Source: an uncultured Prevotellaceae bacterium
Lineage (GTDB): Bacteria; Bacteroidota; Bacteroidia; Bacteroidales; Bacteroidaceae
Direction: 5' to 3'
Length of the DNA: 8,374 bases
Assembly: GCA_958404085.1 (NCBI GenBank)
Contig: CATXZX010000053.1
Location: forward strand, 1 to 8,374
Position numbers and translations under genes: made by a program. The notes beneath the pieces are model-generated. The model made no database searches. It was not told where the DNA came from and was given only the letters and a program-made list of their open reading frames with translations. Positions 1 to 6,221 of this stretch are shown here, piece by piece (position 1 is the stretch's first letter; every line of letters begins with the position of its first letter).

Positions 1-530
1 GAACTTGAACGGGCCTGTATTTGCATGAGAAATTTCAGGGCAACCGAAAGATCGGTATTCCGACTGGTTGGCTCGAAACTCAATATTTCCCGGATAATAT
101 GGAGAATTTGTTTGCGCCCTTTTTGTGGTGGCAGATACTTTTCAATTTTGTCTGTGAAAAAGATTGCGCCGATTTTATCGTTGTTCTGTACAGCCGAAAA
201 GGCGAGTGTTGCCGCTATTTCGGTTACCAGGTCTTTCTCTGTCTGCTTGCGAGTTCCATAATTCAGACTTGCTGATACATCAATCAGTAGAAACGATGTC
301 AGTTCACGCTCTTCCTCGAATACCTTTATGAAAGGACGGTTGAAACGTGCCGTGACGTTCCAGTCGATGGTTCGTGTATCATCTCCCGATTGGTATTCGC
401 GCACTTCGGCAAATGACATACCGCGCCCCTTGAATGTGGAGTGGTATTCACCTGCAAAAATGTTGCTCGAAAGAACACGAGTCTTAATTTCAATCTTTCG
501 AACCTTTTTAAGTATATCGTTTGCTTCCAC
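1..530 (-). CDS. DUF58 (VWA-like) protein, 3' end beyond the window
   Basis: The first 176 residues of a DUF58-family protein are visible, against a usual length of about 290. The family signature GDDTRTIDW is at about residues 49-57, followed by an FEEER stretch near 71-75. A MIDAS-like metal-binding motif, DVSAS (pattern DxSxS), lies at 84-88, as in von Willebrand A folds. The start is GTG at 528-530. Its G is shared with the TAG stop of the upstream MoxR gene (TAGTG, 1-base overlap), and no in-frame ATG lies between it and that stop, so translational coupling is likely. DUF58 proteins are usual partners of MoxR AAA+ ATPases. In Bacteroidota the pair normally begins a Bat (aerotolerance) locus with batA-batE following; those genes would lie outside this window, so that is inference. 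The molecular function is not established. The truncation is only the window edge. Confidence 0.93.
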   Translation of the reverse strand, partial: MEANDILKKVRKIEIKTRVLSSNIFAGEYHSTFKGRGMSFAEVREYQSGDDTRTIDWNVTARFNRPFIKVFEEERELTSFLLIDVSASLNYGTRKQTEKDLVTEIAATLAFSAVQNNDKIGAIFFTDKIEKYLPPQKGRKQILHIIREILSFEPTSRNTDLSVALKFLMQIQARSS

Positions 531-1525
531 TATGGAACTTCGATTTTGCTCAAGATCGAACTGATAATCTGATCGCTGTTGATGTTGTTGGCTTCGGCTT
601 CATAGGTAATGCCGATACGATGGCGTAATACGTCGTGAGCCACGGCACGGATGTCTTCGGGAATGACGAAACCGCGACGTTGAATAAAAGCGTAGGCACG
701 TCCGGCAATAGCCAGACCGATGGATGCGCGTGGTGAGGAACCGTATGAGATGTAGTCGGCCAGATCGTCTAATTTGTATTGTTTGGGTTGGCGGGTCGCA
801 TACACGATATCTGCAATGTATTGTTCGATCTTCTCATCTATATATACTTGTTTGACAACATTGCGCGCTTTGATGATGTCATCGCCTTTCATGAGAGGGG
901 CGACCTTGGGGAATTCTTCATGAATATGCTGGTGTATGATTTTTTTCTCCTCTTCTATCGAGGGATAATCGACAAGGACCTTTAGCAGGAAACGGTCCAA
1001 TTGGGCTTCGGGCAATGAATACGTACCTTCCTGCTCTAAGGGGTTCTGAGTAGCTAAAACAAGGAATGGTGCCGGCAACAGGTATGAATAATTATTGATC
1101 GTTACCTGACGCTCTTGCATGGCTTCAAGGAGGGCACTCTGAACCTTTGCCGGCGCACGGTTTATTTCATCCGCCAGAACGAAATTTGCGAAAATAGGCC
1201 CTTTCTTTATTTCGAACGATTCATTCTTCTGACTATATATGGCCGTACCGATAACATCAGCCGGAAGAAGGTCCGGAGTAAACTGTATTCTGCTGAAGGC
1301 TGTATCGATAAGCGACGAAAGGGTCTTGATGGCCAATGTCTTTGCAAGTCCTGGTACACCTTCTAATAAAATATGCCCGTCGCTTAGTAAGCCGACGAGC
1401 AATGATTCTATTAAGTGCTGTTGTCCTATGATAGTGCGGTTCATGCCAGTCTGCAGTTCGGAAACAAAGCGGCTCTGAGCGTCTATTTTAGCGTTTAATT
1501 CTTGTAGATTTATGGATGTTGTCAT
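530..1525 (-). CDS. MoxR-family AAA+ ATPase
   Basis: A complete 331-residue MoxR-type AAA+ ATPase, the normal length. Walker A GVPGLAKT is at 56-63, Walker B VLADE at 116-120, the sensor-1 Asn in ATQNP at 158-162, the arginine-finger segment LPEAQLDRF at 171-179, and the sensor-2 Arg in GSSPRA at 262-267. The C-terminal lid helical domain follows. No membrane segment or signal peptide is seen, so it is cytoplasmic. MoxR ATPases are thought to act as chaperone-like machines for VWA-domain partners, and the DUF58 gene that overlaps its stop by one base is the likely partner. The ATG at 1523-1525 lies about 20 bases downstream of a TAnnTTTG promoter box, which supports this start and an independent transcription unit. 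The specific client and phenotype cannot be read from the sequence. Confidence 0.96.
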   Translation of the reverse strand: MTTSINLQELNAKIDAQSRFVSELQTGMNRTIIGQQHLIESLLVGLLSDGHILLEGVPGLAKTLAIKTLSSLIDTAFSRIQFTPDLLPADVIGTAIYSQKNESFEIKKGPIFANFVLADEINRAPAKVQSALLEAMQERQVTINNYSYLLPAPFLVLATQNPLEQEGTYSLPEAQLDRFLLKVLVDYPSIEEEKKIIHQHIHEEFPKVAPLMKGDDIIKARNVVKQVYIDEKIEQYIADIVYATRQPKQYKLDDLADYISYGSSPRASIGLAIAGRAYAFIQRRGFVIPEDIRAVAHDVLRHRIGITYEAEANNINSDQIISSILSKIEVP

Positions 1526-1546
1526 AAAAACTTATTTTTCAAAATG

Positions 1547-1554
1547 CAAAAGTA
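1547..1554 (-). promoter_or_regulatory. Probable -7 promoter box of moxR-DUF58
   Basis: Read on the minus strand this is TACTTTTG, an exact match to the Bacteroidota -7 consensus TAnnTTTG, ending 21 bases before the moxR ATG. No TTTG -33 box is found at 19-21 bases upstream, so only half the promoter is supported. The remainder of the 77-base gap (1526-1602) is AT-rich and shows no convincing terminator for the upstream operon, so read-through is possible. Confidence 0.6.
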
Positions 1555-1602
1555 CTGCTATTTCGTGGCTCTCGAGTTTAAAATTCTATAAAACAAATGG
1601 GT

Positions 1603-2772
1603 TTACTTTTCATTCTTGACTAATCGGGGGAGATTTATTTTTTGTCCGGCCATGATGAGGTCTGGGTCTTTCAGTTGGTTGTGTACAATAATGTATTCGG
1701 TAAATCCTTTACTGCCATATTCGGCTAATGCAATATCTCGGATGGTTTCTCCTTTCGAAATCGTATATTGGCGTATTGTGCCGACAATGGTGTATTTTCC
1801 ATTCTTCAGCTGTTTGTATTTCGTCTCAGGTTTTTCTTCAGCCTTTACAGGTCTTATTTCTTTTTCGGGCATTTCTTCCTTTATATTCTTTACAGTGTCT
1901 TCGGAAACTGGTACTGTGCGGACGATGTATATAGTATCTGGAGTAAGTTTGGGGATAGGAGTCGCTTGAGGAATATTCCAGCCACTTAAGTAATCGCATG
2001 GACACAGTATCCGGAAGTAGCCTGCTATATAGCTTAACATCATTAACAGCAGAACGATAAAACTTAGGGATATGTAATTCCACCAATTGGGGGAATGTTT
2101 TGTTTCTTTGTGTTCTTTTGGTTCGTCATCCTTAGGTGCAGACGGATAGGGCGGAGGAAGTTCGGATTCCGTTGGGATAGTTGTACCGGTTTCAATAGAT
2201 TGTTCTGAACAAGTTGTTGCTGTTGGTATTTCTTCGGTTTCTGTTATCTGCACCGGTGCTTCCGCATCAATGGCATCGTCGGGTTTTGTACTTATGGAGT
2301 CAGGAACGACAGAAGAGGAGGTTTCCGTTTTTTCTTGAATGGTTGACGTTTCGAACGAATGGTCATCCTCGTCTGATGTGAGAGAGAGTTCGTTTTCTTC
2401 ATCTATATCGTCAATATTCTCCATTTCGGCAATGTCAGTACCTTCATTTAGTACGACAGTCTGAAAATGGGCAAAAGGACGATTAATGTATTCTTTGAGC
2501 GAATTTTCGGGTGTAAAGACAATTTTGGAATGGCTGTTGATGGCGATTCGTTCACCGGTATTTACATTAATGCTTTCACGCTTGTCGACCGTTACAAGTT
2601 TAAATGTTCCAAATCCTTTTATCTTAACGATAGATTCTTTATGCAGAACTTCTTCGATCATCTCAAAGAATAACTTCAAAAACGAATCAGTCTGTTTTTG
2701 AGGAATATTTGAACGCGTCGTCAATCGTTCGGCCAAATCTTGTAAAAGGCATTTGTCATTATTCGTCGCCAT
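1603..2772 (-). CDS. HU-domain / transmembrane / LysM fusion protein
   Basis: A 389-residue protein in four parts. Residues 1-95 are an HU/IHF-type DNA-binding domain, with GFGTF at 53-57 and the beta-arm segment NTGERI at 71-76. Residues 105-230 are a Ser/Thr/Glu/Asp-rich low-complexity linker ending in a Pro-rich stretch. Residues 232-252 are one hydrophobic membrane segment, followed at once by a CPC cysteine pair (257-259). A charged spacer then leads to a C-terminal LysM domain at about 335-383, containing YTISKGETIRDIA and AGQKINLP. The likely topology is DNA-binding domain in the cytoplasm and LysM, a peptidoglycan-binding fold, in the periplasm. The Pro that HU uses to intercalate and bend DNA is Val70 here by ungapped alignment with E. 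coli HU. The start ATG overlaps the end of the upstream HU gene by 14 bases and gives a normal HU N-terminus. A chromosome-to-envelope tether is inference; the domain could instead serve only for dimerisation. Confidence 0.9.
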   Translation of the reverse strand: MATNNDKCLLQDLAERLTTRSNIPQKQTDSFLKLFFEMIEEVLHKESIVKIKGFGTFKLVTVDKRESINVNTGERIAINSHSKIVFTPENSLKEYINRPFAHFQTVVLNEGTDIAEMENIDDIDEENELSLTSDEDDHSFETSTIQEKTETSSSVVPDSISTKPDDAIDAEAPVQITETEEIPTATTCSEQSIETGTTIPTESELPPPYPSAPKDDEPKEHKETKHSPNWWNYISLSFIVLLLMMLSYIAGYFRILCPCDYLSGWNIPQATPIPKLTPDTIYIVRTVPVSEDTVKNIKEEMPEKEIRPVKAEEKPETKYKQLKNGKYTIVGTIRQYTISKGETIRDIALAEYGSKGFTEYIIVHNQLKDPDLIMAGQKINLPRLVKNEK

Positions 2773-3058
2773 TGTTTTCCTGTCGATTTCTTGTCTTTTC
2801 TTTTAAATTAGAACTGGGTTTAAACGTTAGAACCAATTTCGGAGGGACCAGCATTCGTTTTCGTGTAGTGGGATTGACAATCACTCGTTCTAATTTCTTT
2901 TTGACTTCGAAAATGCCGAATCCTTGAATGGCAATGTTTTTCCCTTCTCCAAAACATTGGGTCATTTCAGATACCAAGTCGTTTACTAACGATTGTGTTT
3001 CGTTTGTCGACAAGTTACTTCGTTCAGCCAGTTCTGCAATAAATTCCTTATTTTTCAT
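2759..3058 (-). CDS. HU/IHF-family DNA-binding protein
   Basis: A 99-residue single-domain HU-fold protein, close to the usual 90-100. The core turn GFGIF is at 46-50 and the DNA-binding arm includes VNPTT at 61-65, keeping the Pro63 that intercalates into DNA in HU and IHF. The segment FKPSSNLK (79-86) matches the end of the HU body. A short charged tail of about 12 residues follows. These proteins act as dimers that bend and compact DNA in the nucleoid. The gene starts 4 bases after the rimO stop and its last 14 bases overlap the start of the HU-TM-LysM gene in another frame, so the two HU-fold products are probably made together and might form a heterodimer (inference). Whether it is the main cellular HU or a specialised paralogue cannot be decided here. 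Confidence 0.93.
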   Translation of the reverse strand: MKNKEFIAELAERSNLSTNETQSLVNDLVSEMTQCFGEGKNIAIQGFGIFEVKKKLERVIVNPTTRKRMLVPPKLVLTFKPSSNLKEKTRNRQENNGDE

Positions 3059-3062
3059 TTTG

Positions 3063-4370
3063 TCATTTATTCATAAAAAGAGAACCGTACAAATCGAATT
3101 CGTCTGCATTTATTATCTTTACAGAATAGAAATGGCCTATTTCCAATGTTTGTTCAGATACAGGTATCAAAACTTCTCCATCAACTTCGGGTGAATCATA
3201 TTCGGTTCTTCCTATGTAGAATTCTCCTTCTTGTCGATCGATAATAACTTTTAATGTTTTTCCAATAAAGGATTGGCAGACGGCTGTCGAAATTTGCTGC
3301 TGAACACGCATCAATCGGTCTAAACGTTCTTGTTTGATTGCATCAGAAATGTCATCTTTGTAATGTTGTGCGGCATAAGTTCCTTCTTCTTCGCTATAAG
3401 CAAAAGCTCCCATTCTTTCGAATTTAGCCCATCTGACAAAATCCAGTAGTTCTTTGAATTGTTCTTCTGTTTCTCCGGGGAAACCGACCATAAATGTTGT
3501 GCGAAGACAGATTCCCGGAACTTTTTCTCTTAGCGTCGTGATGAGTTGATAAGTCTCTTCTTTAGTTGTATGGCGCTGCATGCGTTCCAATACGGGAGTA
3601 CTGATGTGTTGAAGCGCGATGTCGAGATATTTGCATACATTTGGACGCTTGTTCATGACATCCAGTAAGTTTAAGGGAAAATGGGTCGGGTAGGCATAGT
3701 GTAATCTGATCCATTTAACTCCGGGGATTTGGGACATGCGGTCGATTAAATCGGCTATTTTTTGCTCTTTGTAAAGATCGAGACCGTAGTAGGTTAATTC
3801 TTGTGCAATGATTTGGAATTCCGAAACCCCTTCCTTGACCAGCGTTTCGACTTCGTTCAAAATATCTTCGATACGGCGGCTCCGATGTGCTCCCGTAATA
3901 ATAGGTATGGCGCAATAGGCACATTTTCGGTTACAACCTTCTGAAATTTTTATGTAGGCGTAATGAGGCCCCGTAGTCAGATAACGGCGTGAATCCCAAT
4001 CCGGATTATATGATTTACCCAGGTCTTTCAATAACTCAGGCCAATCGAATTTACCGTAGAATTTATCAACCAAAGGAATTTCAGCCTTTAGCTCATCCGA
4101 ATATCTTTCGGATAAACATCCCATTACATATAGTTTTTTGAGATCGTGATTCTTTTTGCGTTCACATAGGTATAGAATCATATTGATGCTTTCTTCCTTA
4201 GCATCGCCGATGAAGCCGCAGGTATTAACGACCGCTATTTGACCTGAATATTGTTCGGGATTATGACAGACAATATAACCTTGTTGCGACAATTGGAAGA
4301 TAAGTTTCTCAGAATCGACCAGATTCTTCGAGCATCCCATGGTAATGATGTCGATCGTTTCCTTTTTCAT
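3063..4370 (-). CDS. rimO: Ribosomal protein uS12 methylthiotransferase RimO
   Basis: RimO is a radical SAM enzyme that adds a methylthio group to a conserved Asp of ribosomal protein uS12, using two 4Fe-4S clusters. The 435-residue length is normal. The N-terminal methylthiotransferase domain has its three cluster cysteines at C13 (MGCSKN), C51 (NTCGFI) and C85 (MGCLSER). The radical SAM motif CxxxCxxC is at C146, C150 and C153 in EGCNRKCAYC. The following CAIPIITGAHRSR stretch fits RimO better than the tRNA-modifying paralogue MiaB. A TRAM domain fills the last 65 or so residues. The ATG overlaps the ftsY TGA by four bases (ATGA), a common coupling arrangement, and the HU gene begins 4 bases after the stop. 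It belongs to the operon started at the ftsY promoter. Confidence 0.97.
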   Translation of the reverse strand: MKKETIDIITMGCSKNLVDSEKLIFQLSQQGYIVCHNPEQYSGQIAVVNTCGFIGDAKEESINMILYLCERKKNHDLKKLYVMGCLSERYSDELKAEIPLVDKFYGKFDWPELLKDLGKSYNPDWDSRRYLTTGPHYAYIKISEGCNRKCAYCAIPIITGAHRSRRIEDILNEVETLVKEGVSEFQIIAQELTYYGLDLYKEQKIADLIDRMSQIPGVKWIRLHYAYPTHFPLNLLDVMNKRPNVCKYLDIALQHISTPVLERMQRHTTKEETYQLITTLREKVPGICLRTTFMVGFPGETEEQFKELLDFVRWAKFERMGAFAYSEEEGTYAAQHYKDDISDAIKQERLDRLMRVQQQISTAVCQSFIGKTLKVIIDRQEGEFYIGRTEYDSPEVDGEVLIPVSEQTLEIGHFYSVKIINADEFDLYGSLFMNK

Positions 4371-5326
4371 TTAGATTCTTCAAAAAGAGAATTGACAAAT
4401 TCGATGCGATTGAACGGTTGTAAATCGGTTATTTTCTCCCCGAGGCCAATATATTTTACAGGGATTTTAAACTGATTCGAAATGCCTATGACGACTCCTC
4501 CCTTGGCCGAACCATCTAATTTGGTGATTGCCAACGAGGTTACTTGCGTCGCTTGAGAAAATTGTTTTGCCTGTTCAAAAGCATTCTGTCCCGTTGAGCC
4601 GTCAAGAACCAAAAGGACTTCATGCGGAGCATCCGGAATGACTTTTTGCATGACATTCTTTATTTTCGTCAGTTCATTCATAAGTCCGATTTTGTTATGC
4701 AGGCGTCCGGCTGTATCAATGATAACGACATCGGCCCCATTTTTCTTTGCGGAATTGATGGTGTCGAATGCTACACTGGCCGGGTCGCTCCCCATTTGCT
4801 GTTTGATAACGGGAACGTCAATCCGTTCACCCCAAATGCACAATTGTTCGATGGCCGCGGCGCGGAATGTATCTGAAGCTCCTAAATAAACTTTGTGACC
4901 TGCATTTTTGAATAAATAAGCCAATTTGCCGATTGTAGTGGTCTTGCCCACACCATTGACGCCTACAACCAAGATGACGTAAGGCCTTTTATCTGCGGGA
5001 ATTTGAAAACCTTCAATGTTGTTCGACTTGTTTTCTATCAGCAAGGATGAAATTTCATCTTTTAAGAGACGATTCAGTTCATTAGTACCGATATATTTGT
5101 CGTGTGCAACACGTTTCTGGATGCGTTCTATAATCTCTAATGTCGTTTCTACACCTACGTCGGAGGTTATCAGGACTTCTTCCAGATTATCTAAAACTTC
5201 ATCATCAATTTTAGATTTTCCGGCAACAGCACGGGCTAATTTTCCGAAAACGCTTTGTTTTGTCTTTTCCAGTCCTGAGTCTAGAACTTGTTTTTTTTCT
5301 TTTGAGAATAGATTAAAGAATCCCAT
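4367..5326 (-). CDS. ftsY: Signal recognition particle receptor FtsY
   Basis: FtsY is the SRP receptor GTPase; with Ffh it delivers ribosomes making membrane proteins to the translocon at the inner membrane. With the ATG at 5324-5326 the protein is 319 residues, beginning MGFFNLFSKEKK. The helical N domain covers about 20-95. The G domain has P-loop GVNGVGKT at 122-129, DTFRAAA at 152-158, DTAGR at 204-208, TKLDG at 268-272 and the closing GLGEKITDLQPF at 294-305. There is no long acidic A domain, unlike the E. coli protein, so membrane contact probably depends on the short N-terminal amphipathic segment. An in-frame TTG at 5345-5347 would add seven residues, but it lies inside the -7 promoter box and would not be transcribed, so it is rejected. 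The stop overlaps the rimO start (ATGA). Confidence 0.97.
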   Translation of the reverse strand: MGFFNLFSKEKKQVLDSGLEKTKQSVFGKLARAVAGKSKIDDEVLDNLEEVLITSDVGVETTLEIIERIQKRVAHDKYIGTNELNRLLKDEISSLLIENKSNNIEGFQIPADKRPYVILVVGVNGVGKTTTIGKLAYLFKNAGHKVYLGASDTFRAAAIEQLCIWGERIDVPVIKQQMGSDPASVAFDTINSAKKNGADVVIIDTAGRLHNKIGLMNELTKIKNVMQKVIPDAPHEVLLVLDGSTGQNAFEQAKQFSQATQVTSLAITKLDGSAKGGVVIGISNQFKIPVKYIGLGEKITDLQPFNRIEFVNSLFEESK

Positions 5327-5344
5327 ATTAACCAGATTTGTTTG

Positions 5345-5352
5345 CAAATATA
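5345..5352 (-). promoter_or_regulatory. Promoter -7 box of the ftsY-rimO-HU operon
   Basis: Read on the minus strand this is TATATTTG, an exact TAnnTTTG match and followed by the C often seen after this box. The ftsY ATG is 19 bases downstream of its end, giving a leader of roughly 10-15 bases. A TCTG at 5372-5375, 19 bases upstream, matches three of four bases of the TTTG -33 box. The box lies beyond a strong terminator, as expected for a new transcription unit. Confidence 0.72.
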
Positions 5353-5431
5353 ACTAAAATTCTTGATGCGACAGAATTAGTAGGATGGATTTACCATCAA
5401 TTTTGTGAAGAGATGCCTTTTCATATATAAT

Positions 5432-5475
5432 AAAAATATGAGAGTTGACTCTTTGGAAGCAACTCTCATATTTTT
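5432..5475 (-). terminator. Intrinsic terminator after DUF4295, probably bidirectional
   Basis: Two perfectly complementary 16-base arms (5432-5447 and 5460-5475) enclose a 12-base loop. The inner ten pairs (ATGAGAGTTG with CAACTCTCAT) form the stable stem, and the outer six are A-T pairs that also provide the U tract. It starts 16 bases after the DUF4295 stop and before the ftsY promoter, so it should end the rpmB-rpmG-DUF4295 transcript. The A/T flanks are symmetric, so it could also work on the plus strand, although no plus-strand gene needs it here. Confidence 0.9.
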
Positions 5476-5491
5476 TATATTCCTTGATTTT

Positions 5492-5650
5492 TTAGTTCTT
5501 GAAAAAATCTTTTACAGCTTCATTCGGAACCATCTGCTCGTCAAAGATATATGCGCCTGTTTTGGGGCTCTTAACCATTTTGATTACTTTTGTATAAGAG
5601 CGTCCATCGGTTTTACCAGTCTGTAAGGTTGCAACTACTTTCTTTGCCAT
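5492..5650 (-). CDS. DUF4295 small basic protein, ribosomal-operon associated
   Basis: A 52-residue protein beginning MAKKVVATLQTGK and ending VKDFFKN. It has nine Lys and one Arg against five acidic residues and no membrane segment, a composition typical of a small ribosomal protein. It contains the family-like segment KVIKMVKSPKTGAY at 21-34. The sequence and its place straight after rpmB-rpmG match the Bacteroidota-restricted DUF4295 family. The ATG is 8 bases after the rpmG stop, and a strong terminator follows 16 bases after its own stop, so it is the last gene of a ribosomal protein operon. From memory, a Bacteroidota-specific large-subunit protein called bL38 has been described from a Flavobacterium ribosome structure, and this family is a good candidate for it; I cannot confirm that identity. 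The gene call is secure and the function is inference. Confidence 0.92.
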   Translation of the reverse strand: MAKKVVATLQTGKTDGRSYTKVIKMVKSPKTGAYIFDEQMVPNEAVKDFFKN

Positions 5651-5658
5651 GGTGTCAA

Positions 5659-5850
5659 TTATTTGATTTCTTTATGAATTGTCATTTTCTTGAGAATCGG
5701 ATTGTATTTTTTCAATTCCAATCTTTCAGGTGAGTTTTTCCGGTTTTTAGTCGTTATATAACGAGATGTTCCAGGAAGTCCACTTTCTTTCATTTCAGTA
5801 CATTCAAGAATGACTTGAACTCTGTTGCCTTTAGCCTTTTTTCCTGCCAT
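5659..5850 (-). CDS. rpmG: 50S ribosomal protein bL33
   Basis: A 63-residue bL33 of the large ribosomal subunit, normal length for the family in this phylum. Recognisable segments are GNRVQVILECTE (8-19), SRYITTKNRKN in the middle, and the closing LELKKYNPILKK and HKEIK. Only one Cys (C17) remains, and the position where zinc-binding forms have CPxC reads NPIL. It is therefore the C-minus, zinc-independent type. It lies 11 bases after rpmB and 8 bases before the DUF4295 gene, so the three are co-transcribed. Confidence 0.97.
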   Translation of the reverse strand: MAGKKAKGNRVQVILECTEMKESGLPGTSRYITTKNRKNSPERLELKKYNPILKKMTIHKEIK

Positions 5851-5861
5851 AGTATTTTTTA

Positions 5862-6122
5862 TTATGCAATTACTTTAATGCTTTTCCAATCACAATATCC
5901 TTTTTCAACAGCGTTGTTCAACGCAGCATCAAGGCCTATTTTGTTGATAAGACGTAAGCCTGCTGCGCAAAGTTTCAAACTGATCCAGCAGTCTTGTTCA
6001 ACATAATAAAACTTTTTTGTAAACAAGTTCAGGTCAAAAGTACGTTTAGTACGACGTTTTGAGTGAGAAACATTGTTGCCAACCATGGCTTTCTTTCCTG
6101 TAATCTGACAAATTTTAGACAT
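5862..6122 (-). CDS. rpmB: 50S ribosomal protein bL28
   Basis: An 86-residue bL28 of the large ribosomal subunit. The diagnostic N-terminus CQITGKK (5-11) is followed by GNNVSHSKRRTKRTF (15-29), the rRNA-binding basic stretch. The four-Cys zinc ribbon of some bL28 proteins is absent; the Cys residues present (C5, C45, C52, C77) do not form CxxC pairs. It is the first gene of the rpmB-rpmG-DUF4295 operon, about 45 bases downstream of the predicted transcription start. AGGAAG at 6129-6134, six bases before the ATG, resembles a Shine-Dalgarno site, which is uncommon in Bacteroidota genes. Confidence 0.97.
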   Translation of the reverse strand: MSKICQITGKKAMVGNNVSHSKRRTKRTFDLNLFTKKFYYVEQDCWISLKLCAAGLRLINKIGLDAALNNAVEKGYCDWKSIKVIA

Positions 6123-6172
6123 TGCTATCTTCCTTTTATTGTATTCTTTTGCTGCTTATATAATACGGGGTG

Positions 6173-6204
6173 CAAAGGTAAGTTTTTTTTTATACATAAG
6201 CAAA
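6173..6204 (-). promoter_or_regulatory. Consensus Bacteroidota promoter of the rpmB operon
   Basis: On the minus strand a TTTG -33 box (6201-6204) is followed after exactly 20 bases by TACCTTTG (6173-6180), an exact match to TAnnTTTG at the expected spacing. This is the only complete two-box promoter in the window. The spacer contains a run of nine A. Transcription should start near 6165-6170, leaving a leader of about 45 bases before rpmB. The -33 box lies only 17 bases after the upstream pncC stop, and no terminator is seen in the 99-base gap. Confidence 0.85.
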
Positions 6205-6221
6205 TAATACTCAAAATAATA

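Noticed and set aside
1571..1590. CTCGAG palindrome and AT-rich stretch after the HU-TM-LysM stop, considered as a terminator.
   Set aside because: No stem longer than the six-base palindrome with a U tract can be formed.
5327..5347. Upstream in-frame TTG start that would give FtsY seven extra residues.
   Set aside because: The TTG lies inside the -7 promoter box, so it would precede the transcription start; the family begins at the MGFFNLFS methionine.
5384..5398. Short inverted repeat GATGG-ATTTA-CCATC upstream of the ftsY promoter, a possible operator.
   Set aside because: Only five pairs with a five-base loop in AT-rich DNA; too short to separate from chance.
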